DNA of 23,035 nt from an uncultured Rhodospirillaceae bacterium (GCA_900553035.1 USCC01000027.1:1-23035); one strand, 5' to 3'. Shown: positions 7,496-14,611, numbered from the stretch's first letter. Numbers and translations are program-made. The notes: generated from the letters alone by a model not told the origin.

Positions 7496-9175
7496 TTACT
7501 CCGGCGCCAGAATATCAGGAGAAAGAGCCTCCAAGGCCAGAAGCCGCCCCTGATCCCCGAGACCCATATCGCTCAGCCGGCGGGCGGCATTCAGGATGCC
7601 GACGTATCCCTTCTGGAGTTCTTTCAAAATGTCCAGGATCTGTTCTCCGGCTGAAACAAGCACCTTTTTTCCGTCCTTTCCCTTTTCATGCAGAGATTTC
7701 AGGAAGGTCGTCTCCGGGCCGTTTTCGGCGAACGAGGTGTATACCCATGTCTCATCCGGGGCGAACAGGCCGAGCGTTTCCAGAAGAAGCATGATGCGAT
7801 CCGTTTTGCGTACCAGCTTTTCGGCGGAGGCACTTTGCTTTTCATTTTCGGCGTCAGGAAAGCCTTTTTCCTCAAAAGCCATCATTTTTTCAATTTCGGG
7901 AATGTGAGGGCGTACAGAGTCCGGGCGGCTTAAATCCTCGACATGCCAGGCTTCGGCCTGTGTCCGGGATTCCGGGGATTTTTCCCGGGCGGCTTCCATC
8001 CACCGCTGCAGGTTTTCCGTCTGGCCGTTCAGGGCAAGGGCCTGCACAATATCCGCCGAAACCGTCGCCGTGTCGCTGTCCGGTTCCAAAGACGCCAGAA
8101 GCTCCCGAAAAGCACGGGCCGCGGCGATGAAATTTCCGTCCTGCCGAGCCGACGCCAGCGCTTTTCGGATGTTCTCGCCCCGGGCGTCGCCCGTAAAGGC
8201 CGCCGTAGCGTTGCGGTACATCAGAGCCCGGTACAGCGGGCCCTCCGCAGGGGGAGCTTCGGGCAGAACGGCCTGTTCATACAAAACTTCGAGCCGCCGG
8301 GGAGCAAGCAGGCCGTGGCGCACCAGTTTTTCGGCCGCTTCAATGCGGGCGACCCAGGGGACGTTACTGCTTTCGGCAAACGCGGCCAGCCGCCAGATTT
8401 CATCCGTGCGGAGCTGTTCGTCCGACGGAGCGGTGCCAAACAGACGCATCAGGAAAAAAGAAGAAGGTGTCAGCTCTGCCGGTTTTTCCGTCAGGGGACG
8501 ATTGGAAAGCAGTGCTTCGGCGGCATCGTGCAGGAAAGGATCCGCGTTCCCCTGTTCGGCCAACAGGTCGAGTCCGAGCTGTGTCTTGTTCTCGTCTTTG
8601 TCCAGTGCGGCGCAGAGAACGGCCAGTTTCTGAAAATAAAGGCTTTCGCGACCGAAAACCGTCTGGCGGCAGGCAGAGGCATTGTCGGACAGCAACAGGG
8701 ATGCGTCGGCGAAGAGTTCCGCCTGTTCATCCGTCAGGCGCGCGTCGGGTATTTTCCGGGTCAGCTCACGCAGGGATTCAAAATCGCCGCGCCGGAACAG
8801 ATCGGACAGCCGGAGTGTCAGAAATTCGCCTTCCGCAGTTCCGCGGGGCGGTTCCGCCGCCGTCAGAAGCAACATCCGCCGGAGTTCCTCGGCGGCCGGC
8901 GGAAAAAACGCTGTCTGTGTCTCTGTGATTTTCTGCCGGACGTCGGCGAGGGATGAATTTTCCCACATACTTCCGTCCAGAGGAGCGCCGTCTTCCGGAA
9001 CGCGCAGGCCGTAAGCGTCGGTTTTCAGCTTTTCCAGGGGCGCGATGCGGACGCTTGGGACGGTGTAAACGCCGGCGTCTTCGCCGGTCGCGGCCGGAAG
9101 AGGCTTGCCCTGTGCCGGAAAAGCGCAGAGCAGGCATAGAATCAGGAGCAGCGTACTATTTCTGCAGCCTGTCAT
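7496..9175 (-). CDS. Exported protein of unknown function (559 aa, probably helical repeats)
   Basis: I do not recognise a named family. From the ATG at 9175 the product is 559 aa with a signal peptide (MTGCRN, a hydrophobic core, then AQG). An in-frame ATG at 9211 would add 12 basic residues and put the start deeper inside the preceding small gene. The mature part is rich in Ala, Leu and Glu and reads as a string of amphipathic helices (for example LADVRQKI, LRRMLLLTAAE, DEQAELFADASLLL). A TPR- or HEAT-like alpha-solenoid in the periplasm is therefore likely. It overlaps the upstream 46-aa gene by 20 nt and is followed 3 nt later by xerD. Proteins of this size beside xerD occur in other alphaproteobacteria as hypotheticals (recollection, not a search). 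Confidence 0.75.
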   Translation of the reverse strand: MTGCRNSTLLLILCLLCAFPAQGKPLPAATGEDAGVYTVPSVRIAPLEKLKTDAYGLRVPEDGAPLDGSMWENSSLADVRQKITETQTAFFPPAAEELRRMLLLTAAEPPRGTAEGEFLTLRLSDLFRRGDFESLRELTRKIPDARLTDEQAELFADASLLLSDNASACRQTVFGRESLYFQKLAVLCAALDKDENKTQLGLDLLAEQGNADPFLHDAAEALLSNRPLTEKPAELTPSSFFLMRLFGTAPSDEQLRTDEIWRLAAFAESSNVPWVARIEAAEKLVRHGLLAPRRLEVLYEQAVLPEAPPAEGPLYRALMYRNATAAFTGDARGENIRKALASARQDGNFIAAARAFRELLASLEPDSDTATVSADIVQALALNGQTENLQRWMEAAREKSPESRTQAEAWHVEDLSRPDSVRPHIPEIEKMMAFEEKGFPDAENEKQSASAEKLVRKTDRIMLLLETLGLFAPDETWVYTSFAENGPETTFLKSLHEKGKDGKKVLVSAGEQILDILKELQKGYVGILNAARRLSDMGLGDQGRLLALEALSPDILAPE

Positions 9176-9296
9176 AAGAGATTTCTTTTTCAACGGGTGT
9201 CGTCGGAACATTGATGTCCCGGACGGCGATGAAAATACCGAACCCCAGGAGAATCAGCAGAACCGGATAAACATACCAGCGGGAAGAGCGACGCAT
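9156..9296 (-). CDS. Small single-pass membrane protein (46 aa), unknown function
   Basis: A short gene found by direct translation. It begins MRRSSRWYVYPVLL, has one hydrophobic segment (about residues 8-24) and ends in a polar tail (VRDINVPTTPVEKEISYDRL). The positive N terminus before the segment predicts N-in topology with the tail in the periplasm. Support for it being real comes from a good ribosome site (AAAGGTG, about 5 nt upstream), a position right after a plausible promoter, and a 3' end that overlaps the start of the 559-aa exported protein by 20 nt, as expected for translational coupling. I cannot assign a function. It resembles tiny hypothetical membrane proteins found at this position in alphaproteobacteria (recollection). 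Confidence 0.7.
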   Translation of the reverse strand: MRRSSRWYVYPVLLILLGFGIFIAVRDINVPTTPVEKEISYDRLQK

Positions 9297-9322
9297 GAAA
9301 ACACCTTTCATCAATAAGCCAT

Positions 9323-9351
9323 AGAATCTGTTTTATTTGTCGTACAGTCAA
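9323..9351 (-). promoter_or_regulatory. Candidate sigma-70 promoter of the 46-aa/559-aa/xerD operon
   Basis: On the minus strand TTGACT (9351-9346) is separated by 17 bp from GATTCT (9328-9323). The -35 matches 5 of 6 consensus bases; the -10 matches 3 of 6, but includes the key second A and final T. A start near 9316 leaves a leader of about 20 nt with a ribosome site. No equally good promoter for aroK was found on the other strand in the same A/T-rich gap (9297-9419). Confidence 0.45.
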
Positions 9352-9419
9352 GTTAAAATAAAGTTAGAAAAAAACGTTTTTTGAGGCTATGCTGAAAAAA
9401 AATCCAAGGGCATTGAGAT

Positions 9420-9989
9420 ATGATCCCCAGAAATGAAAAACTCCCTTCCTGTCCCTATCCGCTGAAGAAAACGCTTCTTCTGATCGGAATGATGGGGTGC
9501 GGCAAAAGCAGCCTCGGCAGCCGTCTGGCAAAGCTTTATGGTCTGCCGTTCGTTGACGCCGACGATGAAGTCGAGCGCGCCGCAGGATGTTCTGTGTCGG
9601 ATCTGTTTGAACGGTATGGCGAAGGGGAATTCCGCCGTGGTGAAGAACGTGTCATGGAACGTCTTCTGAACGGAGAGATATGCGTTCTTGCGGCAGGGGG
9701 CGGCTCCTTTCTGTCGGAAAAAACGCGGCGTCTGGCTCGGGAAAAGGCGGTCAGTGTTTTCCTGGACGCGGATATCTCGACCCTGATCCGCCACACGGCC
9801 GGCCGGACGCACCGGCCGCTGCTGAACTGCGGCGAACCCGCGCGTGTGCTGTCCACCCTCCTGGAAAAGCGCCGCCCTGTGTACACTTTGGCGGATATCC
9901 GGGTGTCGTATAAAGAGGAAACCATGAACCAGCTGGTGCAGCTTTTAATCCGCCGGCTGAACGCATATGCAGGGAAAGAAGCGGAATGA
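9420..9989 (+). CDS. aroK: Shikimate kinase
   Basis: Shikimate kinase phosphorylates the 3-OH of shikimate with ATP, the fifth step of the aromatic amino acid pathway. The 189-aa protein carries the Walker A loop GMMGCGKSS (23-31), the shikimate-binding DADDE (46-50) and EFRRGE (70-75), the AGGG loop (92-95) and the lid Arg in GRTHRPLL (128-135). The start at 9420 has AAGGG 9 nt upstream. Its stop overlaps the aroB start (ATGA). It is divergent from the xerD operon across a 123-nt A/T-rich gap that must contain both promoters. Confidence 0.95.
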   Translation: MIPRNEKLPSCPYPLKKTLLLIGMMGCGKSSLGSRLAKLYGLPFVDADDEVERAAGCSVSDLFERYGEGEFRRGEERVMERLLNGEICVLAAGGGSFLSEKTRRLAREKAVSVFLDADISTLIRHTAGRTHRPLLNCGEPARVLSTLLEKRRPVYTLADIRVSYKEETMNQLVQLLIRRLNAYAGKEAE

Positions 9990-11089
9990 AAGGCATGTCG
10001 GCAGTGCAGATTGAGCTGGGCGAGCGTTCCTATCCGCTGTTGATCGGAAAAGGGCTTCTGGATCACGCGGGAGATCTGTTGCGTCCGTATGTCCGGGGGA
10101 GCCGAGCCTTTATCATAACGGATCGCAACGTTGAAACGCTTTACCTGACAAAACTGACGGATCGTCTGTCCGCCGCCGGATTTTCCGTCCGATCCTTCGT
10201 TGTCCCGGCTTCCGAGACGTCGAAATCGTTTGCCGCGGCCGAAGGGCTTCTTGAAGCCATTCTGGAAGCGGGATGTGACCGGCATTCGTTTCTGGTCGCT
10301 CTGGGCGGAGGGGTCGTCGGCGATCTGACGGGCTTCTGCGCTTCTGTCCTGTTGCGGGGCATTGATTTTGTACAGGTGCCGACAACGTTGCTGTCGCAGG
10401 TTGACAGCTCTGTCGGCGGGAAAACGGCGGTGAACGCGCGGGCGGGAAAAAATCTCATCGGGTCGTTTCATCAGCCCCGAGCCGTCCTGATTGATACGGA
10501 AACGCTTTATACGCTGGACAGTCGGCAGATGCGTGCCGGATACGCCGAGGTCGCAAAATACGGCCTGATTTCGGACGCGTCCTTCTGGAAATGGCTGGAG
10601 GAAAACGGCCGGGATGTTCTGGCGCTGGATGATGAGGCCTGCCGGTTTGCGATTGAACGGAGTTGCCGTATCAAGGCGGACGTCGTCGCGGCGGACGAAA
10701 AAGAGGAAACGGGACGCCGCGCCCTGCTGAATCTGGGGCACACGTTCGGGCATGCATTTGAAGCCGAAAGCGGGATGGACGGTACGATTCTGCATGGCGA
10801 AGGCGTCGCGGCCGGGTGCATCGCGGCGGCGGATCTTTCCGTGCGGCTGAGGCTCTGCGGCGCGGAAACCACAGAGCGCATCCGTGCCCATTTCCAGGAT
10901 ACGAGCCTGCCGGTTTCGGTTCCGGCCTATCCTGTGCCGGCTCTGCTTGCCCATATGGACAAGGATAAAAAAACGCTGGACGGCCGCCTGAATTTCGTTC
11001 TGCTGAAATCGATCGGCGCGGCTGTTCTGATCCGGGACGTTGACCGCCGCCTTGTTTCGGAAACGCTTCAGAAGATGATGGAGGAGTGA
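9986..11089 (+). CDS. aroB: 3-Dehydroquinate synthase
   Basis: AroB converts DAHP to 3-dehydroquinate, the second shikimate-pathway step, using NAD and a divalent metal (Zn or Co). The 367-aa length is typical. NAD-binding GGGVVGDLTGF is at 107-117 and the substrate region DSSVGGKTAVN at 140-150. The metal ligands are Glu188 (GYAEVAKYG), His252 (LGHTFGHAFE) and His270 (ILHGEGVAAG). The start overlaps aroK by 4 nt. A second in-frame ATG lies three codons in and cannot be ruled out. The downstream DUF2889 gene begins 1 nt after the stop and has its ribosome site inside the aroB end. Confidence 0.96.
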   Translation: MKGMSAVQIELGERSYPLLIGKGLLDHAGDLLRPYVRGSRAFIITDRNVETLYLTKLTDRLSAAGFSVRSFVVPASETSKSFAAAEGLLEAILEAGCDRHSFLVALGGGVVGDLTGFCASVLLRGIDFVQVPTTLLSQVDSSVGGKTAVNARAGKNLIGSFHQPRAVLIDTETLYTLDSRQMRAGYAEVAKYGLISDASFWKWLEENGRDVLALDDEACRFAIERSCRIKADVVAADEKEETGRRALLNLGHTFGHAFEAESGMDGTILHGEGVAAGCIAAADLSVRLRLCGAETTERIRAHFQDTSLPVSVPAYPVPALLAHMDKDKKTLDGRLNFVLLKSIGAAVLIRDVDRRLVSETLQKMMEE

Positions 11090-11090
11090 A

Positions 11091-11657
11091 ATGCCGCTGT
11101 CGCCGCCGGAGGACGGACGCGAAGAAGTTTATTTTCGCCGCATGGTTTATGCCGGATACCGCCGGGAAGGTGTTCTGTGGGATATCGAAGGCCGGTTGCG
11201 GGATACGCGCACGGCGGATTTTCCCTGTATCGACCGCGGCGGGTTCATCCGGGCCGGGGAGCCTTTTCATGAAATGGCTCTGCGTCTGACAGTTGACGAT
11301 GATCTGGTCATTCACGGAGTGGAGGCTGTCGTTGAAAACGCGCCCTTCCGCATTTGCCCCTGCACCGAACAGATTTTCAGGAAAGTCGTCGGGCTGAAAA
11401 TCGAACCCGGCTTTTTCAGGGAAGCCCGGCAAAGGATTCCGGTCAGACTGGGATGCACACATCTGTTCGACCTGCTTCTGGGAACGGCTTCCGCCGCGTT
11501 CCAGACTGTCGGGCAGGTGCGCTATTTCAAGTACTGCCGCGGGACGAAGCCGGACATGATTGACACGTGTTTCGCATGGGACAGCGCCGGAGAAGTCGTC
11601 CGGCGCGAATGGCCGGCCTATTATACGGGACCGGACGGTAACGACGGGGACGGATAA
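11091..11657 (+). CDS. DUF2889 domain-containing protein
   Basis: A 188-aa protein matching the DUF2889 family from memory of its signatures: an N-terminal MPLSPP, then YRREGVLWDIEGRLRDT, a GxxIRAGEPFHEMALRLTVDDDL core, and GCTHLFDLL followed by AAFQT. The family is widespread in alpha- and betaproteobacteria and has no established function. The conserved Cys and His residues (FRICPCTEQ, GCTHL) could suggest metal binding, but that is speculation. A strong GGAGG site overlaps the end of aroB, about 7 nt before the ATG, and the J-domain gene follows after 5 nt. No signal peptide or membrane segment was seen. Confidence 0.85.
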   Translation: MPLSPPEDGREEVYFRRMVYAGYRREGVLWDIEGRLRDTRTADFPCIDRGGFIRAGEPFHEMALRLTVDDDLVIHGVEAVVENAPFRICPCTEQIFRKVVGLKIEPGFFREARQRIPVRLGCTHLFDLLLGTASAAFQTVGQVRYFKYCRGTKPDMIDTCFAWDSAGEVVRREWPAYYTGPDGNDGDG

Positions 11658-11662
11658 AGCCG

Positions 11663-12226
11663 ATGGGACGTCCTAAATCTTCCGTTCGTTTTGAAAGCCG
11701 CCCTTCCGAACCGCCGGCGCGTCTGTGTGACATGCCCGGATGCACAAACGCGGGCGAATACCGTGCGCCTAAAGACAGAACGCTGTCGGATTATTACTGG
11801 TTCTGCCTGGAACACGTCCGGGAATACAATGCCCGATGGAATTATTACGAAGGGATGACGGCCGAAGAAATCGAACGCCATGTCCGCCATGACGTTGTGT
11901 GGCAGCGTCCGACGTGGAAGCTGGGCGAGCTTCATTCACAGATGCGCCATTATGTGGATCCTCTGGGGATTCTGAAAGATGCTTTTCCCGAAGAGGGGAG
12001 CGACGGACGGGACAGTCCGCCGCCGACTCCGGTTGAACCCGCTCTGGCGGCGGCGGCGCGGATTCTGGAGGTAACATTTCCTCTGGAACTGAAGCAGGTG
12101 CGCCTGAATTACAAGCGATTGGCCAAAAGCTATCACCCGGATTCAAACGGCGGAAACAAGACGTCCGAGGAAAAATTCAAGGACATCACCGAGGCGTATC
12201 GCCTGATCATGAGTGTTTTAAAATAA
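11663..12226 (+). CDS. J-domain (DnaJ-like) protein with N-terminal Cys/His motif
   Basis: The 187-aa protein ends in a J domain (about 133-187) with the essential HPD at 158-160 in AKSYHPDSNGGNK, so it should stimulate a DnaK-type Hsp70. The N-terminal half carries C-x4-C (Cys22, Cys27) and C-x2-H (Cys48, His51) around YYWFCLEHVREYN, which looks like a zinc-binding module. A Pro-rich linker (about 110-126) joins the two parts. It lacks the G/F-rich and central zinc-finger regions of true DnaJ. Similar proteins in alphaproteobacteria often lie beside the cobalamin cobaltochelatase genes; here it ends the aro operon. Its client is unknown. Confidence 0.88.
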   Translation: MGRPKSSVRFESRPSEPPARLCDMPGCTNAGEYRAPKDRTLSDYYWFCLEHVREYNARWNYYEGMTAEEIERHVRHDVVWQRPTWKLGELHSQMRHYVDPLGILKDAFPEEGSDGRDSPPPTPVEPALAAAARILEVTFPLELKQVRLNYKRLAKSYHPDSNGGNKTSEEKFKDITEAYRLIMSVLK

Positions 12227-12500
12227 AAATCCTGTCGGGTCGGAGTCGCGGCCACGCAAAGAGGGCGGCTTTCGTTCGGAAAAAAGTTCGGCGGCAAGCG
12301 CCCGGTTCCCGGAAAAGGGAAAATCCGGCGGCGGAAAAGGGTCTCTGCACAGAATGGCGTTTTTCCGCATGGCATGTCGGTTTGGGGGCGCCGATGTGAA
12401 TCGGACAGATCAGGCGCGTGTCCTCGGCTGTTTTTCCGGCTTTGGAAGCATGATCTGCCGGGCTCATGCATATCCCCGGGTTTCTTTCAGGCTTCAGAAC
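12227..12500 (+). other. Non-coding stretch after the J-domain gene
   Basis: I see no gene with a credible start, ribosome site or family signature on either strand. The stretch contains an 8-bp complementary pair, GCGGAAAA (12331-12338) and TTTTCCGC (12361-12368), with a 22-nt loop, and a 5-bp hairpin CCGAT-GTGA-ATCGG near 12392. Neither has the shape of a recognised RNA gene. Confidence 0.4.
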
Positions 12501-12540
12501 AAAAAAAGCGGCGCTTCCATGACGGAGCGCCGTTTTTTAT
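12501..12540. terminator. Bidirectional intrinsic terminator between the aro operon and rpmB
   Basis: CGGCGCT (12509-12515) pairs with AGCGCCG (12526-12532), with a further CC/GG pair inside. The stem is flanked by an A7 tract on the left and a T6 tract on the right, so it can end transcription from both the J-domain side (+) and the rpmB side (-). It lies 17 nt past the rpmB stop codon. Confidence 0.88.
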
Positions 12541-12556
12541 TCGTCCGACTTAAAAC

Positions 12557-12856
12557 TTAAGCCTTCGGAGCTTTCTTGTCTGCCGCGCCGGCAATGCGCT
12601 TTTTCAGGCGCTTCGCTTCGCAGGACAGCTTGCTGTTCGGAGTCGTCAGCAGGAAAGCATCCAGACCGCCGTTGTGTTCAATGGTGCGCAGGCCGCGCGT
12701 CGAAACGCGCATGGTGACCGTAGTACCCAGTGTTTCGCTCAACAGGGAAACCGACTGCAGGTTCGGCATGAAGCGGCGGCGGCTTTTGTTGTTCGCGTGA
12801 CTGACGTTGTTGCCAGTTAACACGCCTTTTCCGGTGACGATGCAACGTCTTGCCAT
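12557..12856 (-). CDS. rpmB: 50S ribosomal protein L28
   Basis: L28 is a small basic protein of the large ribosomal subunit. The 99-aa product starts MARRCIVTGKGVLTGNNVSHANNKSRR, the family signature, followed by RFMPNLQ and the RVSTRGLRTIEHNGGLDAFL region. It has the longer C-terminal extension (about 20 Lys/Ala-rich residues) usual in alphaproteobacteria. It stands alone, with its own promoter and terminator and an AAAGGA ribosome site upstream; rpmG is not adjacent. Confidence 0.96.
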   Translation of the reverse strand: MARRCIVTGKGVLTGNNVSHANNKSRRRFMPNLQSVSLLSETLGTTVTMRVSTRGLRTIEHNGGLDAFLLTTPNSKLSCEAKRLKKRIAGAADKKAPKA

Positions 12857-12896
12857 GATACATAATCCTTTATAAATCTAGAAAAACGGATGCTTT

Positions 12897-12925
12897 CTTT
12901 TATCCGCAAAGGGGTCGGGCGTCAA
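12897..12925 (-). promoter_or_regulatory. Probable sigma-70 promoter of rpmB
   Basis: On the minus strand TTGACG (12925-12920), 17 bp, then TAAAAG (12902-12897). The -35 matches 5 of 6 and the -10 matches 4 of 6 consensus bases. The predicted start near 12890 gives a leader of about 34 nt that includes the ribosome site. Confidence 0.6.
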
Positions 12926-12995
12926 GTTAAATCTGGGGAAGGGCAAATATTTTTATTGTTTTTTGACGCGGATGGTTTATTGTAGCCGACATCAA

Positions 12996-13072
12996 GCGCC
13001 CGTAGCTCAGCTGGATAGAGTATCGGCCTCCGAAGCCGAGGGTCGTGGGTTCGAATCCCGCCGGGCGCGCCA
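12996..13072 (+). tRNA. tRNA-Arg (anticodon CCG)
   Basis: A complete 77-nt cloverleaf can be drawn by hand. The acceptor GCGCCCG pairs with CGGGCGC, the D stem is GCTC/GAGT, and the anticodon stem TCGGC/GCCGA carries the loop CTCCGAA. The T stem is GTGGG/CCCGC with TTCGAAT in its loop. Discriminator G and an encoded CCA follow. The anticodon CCG reads the Arg codon CGG. A terminator hairpin starts directly after the CCA. Confidence 0.97.
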
Positions 13073-13107
13073 AAAAACGCGGAACCGAAAGGTGCCCGTG
13101 TTTTTTT
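13073..13107. terminator. Bidirectional terminator shared by tRNA-Arg and the opposing operon
   Basis: CGCGG (13078-13082) pairs with CCGTG (13096-13100), with one G-T pair. An inner ACC-GAAA-GGT hairpin has a GNRA loop. A T7 run follows on the plus strand and an A run precedes the stem. The T7 run overlaps the stop codon of the minus-strand gene ending at 13106, so the same structure can end both transcripts. Confidence 0.8.
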
Positions 13108-13546
13108 ATGGCAGATCCTCCAGAAACATGACCGCTTCCGCGGCTGTATAATCGTCCGTGACGGGCGGCCGGGAAAGTTTTTGGTTTTCGGGATCAATAA
13201 CGCATACGACGGGGCAATTGCGCAGGAACCACATCTGTGCCGAATCCGGCGATGTATCGCTCATCAGGCGGCCGGCATTCACGGGATGATACGTGAAGCG
13301 GCCTTTCAGGGAGCCGTTTTTCATTTCGTCGCTCAGCCGTTCTTTCAGGGCAACGCTTTTCGGGGCGCATTCCAGCCATACCCCGGCGACGGCTCTTTTC
13401 CCGGCCGGCCGGAAAAGGGAATCGAATCCGGTGAGGCGTGACAGAGCGCGGTAGGTTTCATCGGGGATGAAGACGTCTTCGGCGGCCACGGGGAAAAATG
13501 CGGCCACACTCAGAAACGCCGGCAGGATGAAAAGGGCGGGTTTCAT
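13106..13546 (-). CDS. Small exported protein, possibly thioredoxin-like fold
   Basis: A 146-aa protein with a signal peptide (1-22, ending VAA-ED). I do not recognise a named family. The mature part has a strand followed by one cysteine (VAGVWLEC at 53-60) and then a helix (VALKERLSDEM). Later comes RNCPVVCVIDPENQKL (110-124), which looks like the cis-proline strand and beta-hairpin of the thioredoxin fold. If so, the usual CxxC is reduced to a single Cys60, with Cys111 and Cys115 around the cis-Pro. This reading is an inference from pattern only. It begins in an ATGA overlap with the upstream phosphorylase gene and ends inside a shared terminator. Confidence 0.7.
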   Translation of the reverse strand: MKPALFILPAFLSVAAFFPVAAEDVFIPDETYRALSRLTGFDSLFRPAGKRAVAGVWLECAPKSVALKERLSDEMKNGSLKGRFTYHPVNAGRLMSDTSPDSAQMWFLRNCPVVCVIDPENQKLSRPPVTDDYTAAEAVMFLEDLP

Positions 13547-14280
13547 GTTCTCCGCTCCATTCGGACAAAAGCCTCAAGAGCGGTCAAAATTTCATGGCGT
13601 TCCCCTTCGGCCGTCCGTTTCCCGCCGTCGGCATAGTCGCCGATCGAATCGGCGGTATCCTTTCCGTAAAGAACAACATTATTCAGAATGGAAGCTGTTC
13701 GGATGCCGCGCAGCCGTCCGATGGTGAACAGAGCGGCGGTTTCCATGTCGGCGCCGAGGACGCCACGAGCCGACCAGTATTCCTTCTGCGCGTCGTTGTC
13801 GTCGATATAAAAGCTTTCGTGGCTGTGTGCCAGGCCGACGTGATGCGGGAATCCGTTTTCGCGTGCGCTTTCAAGGCAAGCGAGCAACAGCTCTGTATCC
13901 GGAACGGCCGGATAGCGCAGATCGACATACGCCCGCGACGCGCCGTCATCCCGAACCGCGCCGCTGACCAGAATCAGATCGCCCAGGCCGATGCCTTTCT
14001 GCATGGCGCCGCATGAACCGATGCGTATCATTGCCTCAACCCCTGTCCGGCGCAGTTCCTCCAGAGCAATCCCGGCCGAACAGCCCCCGATACCCGTTGA
14101 TACGGCCAGAACCGGGACACCCCTGTACGTACCGTACAGACTCCGGTATTCACGGTTGAAGGCCAGTTCCCGGACATTGTCCAGAAACGGAGCGATACGA
14201 TCCAGACGCGCCGGGTCACCGGGCATGACGGCGTATTTGACTCCCAGAGAATCGTCAAGCTGGAGATGGGGCTGAATCAT
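13543..14280 (-). CDS. Uridine phosphorylase-type nucleoside phosphorylase
   Basis: The enzyme belongs to the NP-I family, which splits nucleosides with phosphate to base and (deoxy)ribose-1-phosphate. The 245-aa protein shows MPGDPARLDRIA (19-30) with phosphate-binding Gly21-Asp22, Arg43, VSTGIGGCSAGIALEEL (60-76), RIGSCGA (86-92) and the ribose-binding GADMETAALF (176-185). The stretch SGAVRDDGASRAYVDLRYPAVPD (106-128) follows the pattern of E. coli uridine phosphorylase more closely than DeoD. The base-specificity loop after residue 155 differs, so substrate (uridine, purine nucleosides or other) is not certain. It is first in a two-gene operon with the small exported protein. Confidence 0.88.
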   Translation of the reverse strand: MIQPHLQLDDSLGVKYAVMPGDPARLDRIAPFLDNVRELAFNREYRSLYGTYRGVPVLAVSTGIGGCSAGIALEELRRTGVEAMIRIGSCGAMQKGIGLGDLILVSGAVRDDGASRAYVDLRYPAVPDTELLLACLESARENGFPHHVGLAHSHESFYIDDNDAQKEYWSARGVLGADMETAALFTIGRLRGIRTASILNNVVLYGKDTADSIGDYADGGKRTAEGERHEILTALEAFVRMERRT

Positions 14281-14313
14281 GATAACGTCCTGCTTTCTTG
14301 TCTGACTGAATGA

Positions 14314-14342
14314 AGAGTATCAATTTCCGCCCCGGGTCGCAA
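14314..14342 (-). promoter_or_regulatory. Candidate promoter of the nucleoside phosphorylase operon
   Basis: On the minus strand TTGCGA (14342-14337), 17 bp, TACTCT (14319-14314). This is a modest match: 4 of 6 and 3 of 6, with key -10 bases kept. A GGAC element about 6 nt before the ATG can serve as ribosome site. Confidence 0.35.
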
Positions 14343-14582
14343 ACAAAATAAGGACGGCGTTCCGGGGGAAAACGTACGGGGGAGCAGGCATCTTTCCGGC
14401 CGTCCGGCCTCTTACGGTTTTGGGACGGGGCAAAAAATGGGAGTGCTCCCGCGGCCTTTGAAATGCAAAACCATGCCTTTGCCGTTCCTTCCGTTCATGG
14501 GCGCAGATATCCGGCCGCCGGAACGCCTTTATTGCGGAGCCGGATGACAAGGAGGAGAGGGCGGGGCGCCCGGTAAAAACGT
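14343..14582. other. Non-coding stretch between two divergent promoters
   Basis: About 240 bases upstream of rimO and of the phosphorylase operon. I find no ORF with a ribosome site or known signature, no tRNA and no convincing terminator. It is G-rich in places (14361-14390 and 14550-14575). A short self-complementary GGGAGTGCTCCC is present near 14440. Confidence 0.4.
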
Positions 14583-14611
14583 TTGACTTGGGTCGCGCGG
14601 CGTCTCATTAT
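14583..14611 (+). promoter_or_regulatory. Sigma-70 promoter of rimO
   Basis: TTGACT (14583-14588), 17-bp spacer, CATTAT (14606-14611). The -35 matches 5 of 6 and the -10 matches 4 of 6. The predicted start near 14618 lies about 33 nt before the rimO ATG at 14651. It also excludes the upstream TTG at 14588, which sits inside the promoter. Confidence 0.75.

Noticed and set aside
7943..8956. Plus-strand reading frame of 337 codons opposite the 559-aa exported protein
   Set aside because: Gly/Arg/Phe-rich shadow with no signature, while the minus frame has a signal peptide and operon context.
9536..10954. Long minus-strand reading frame (472 codons) opposite aroK and aroB
   Set aside because: It is a shadow of two securely identified genes, has Arg/Pro-rich composition, and no ribosome site or family pattern.
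12227..12500. Possible 4.5S (SRP) or other structured RNA, because of a GGAAGCA and several hairpins
   Set aside because: The GGTCAGG-type partner sequence and overall SRP hairpin are absent, and no other RNA family signature was recognised.
12963..12983. TTGACG plus TATTGT as a tRNA-Arg promoter
   Set aside because: The two hexamers are only 9 bp apart and no better pair was found, so I did not list a tRNA promoter.
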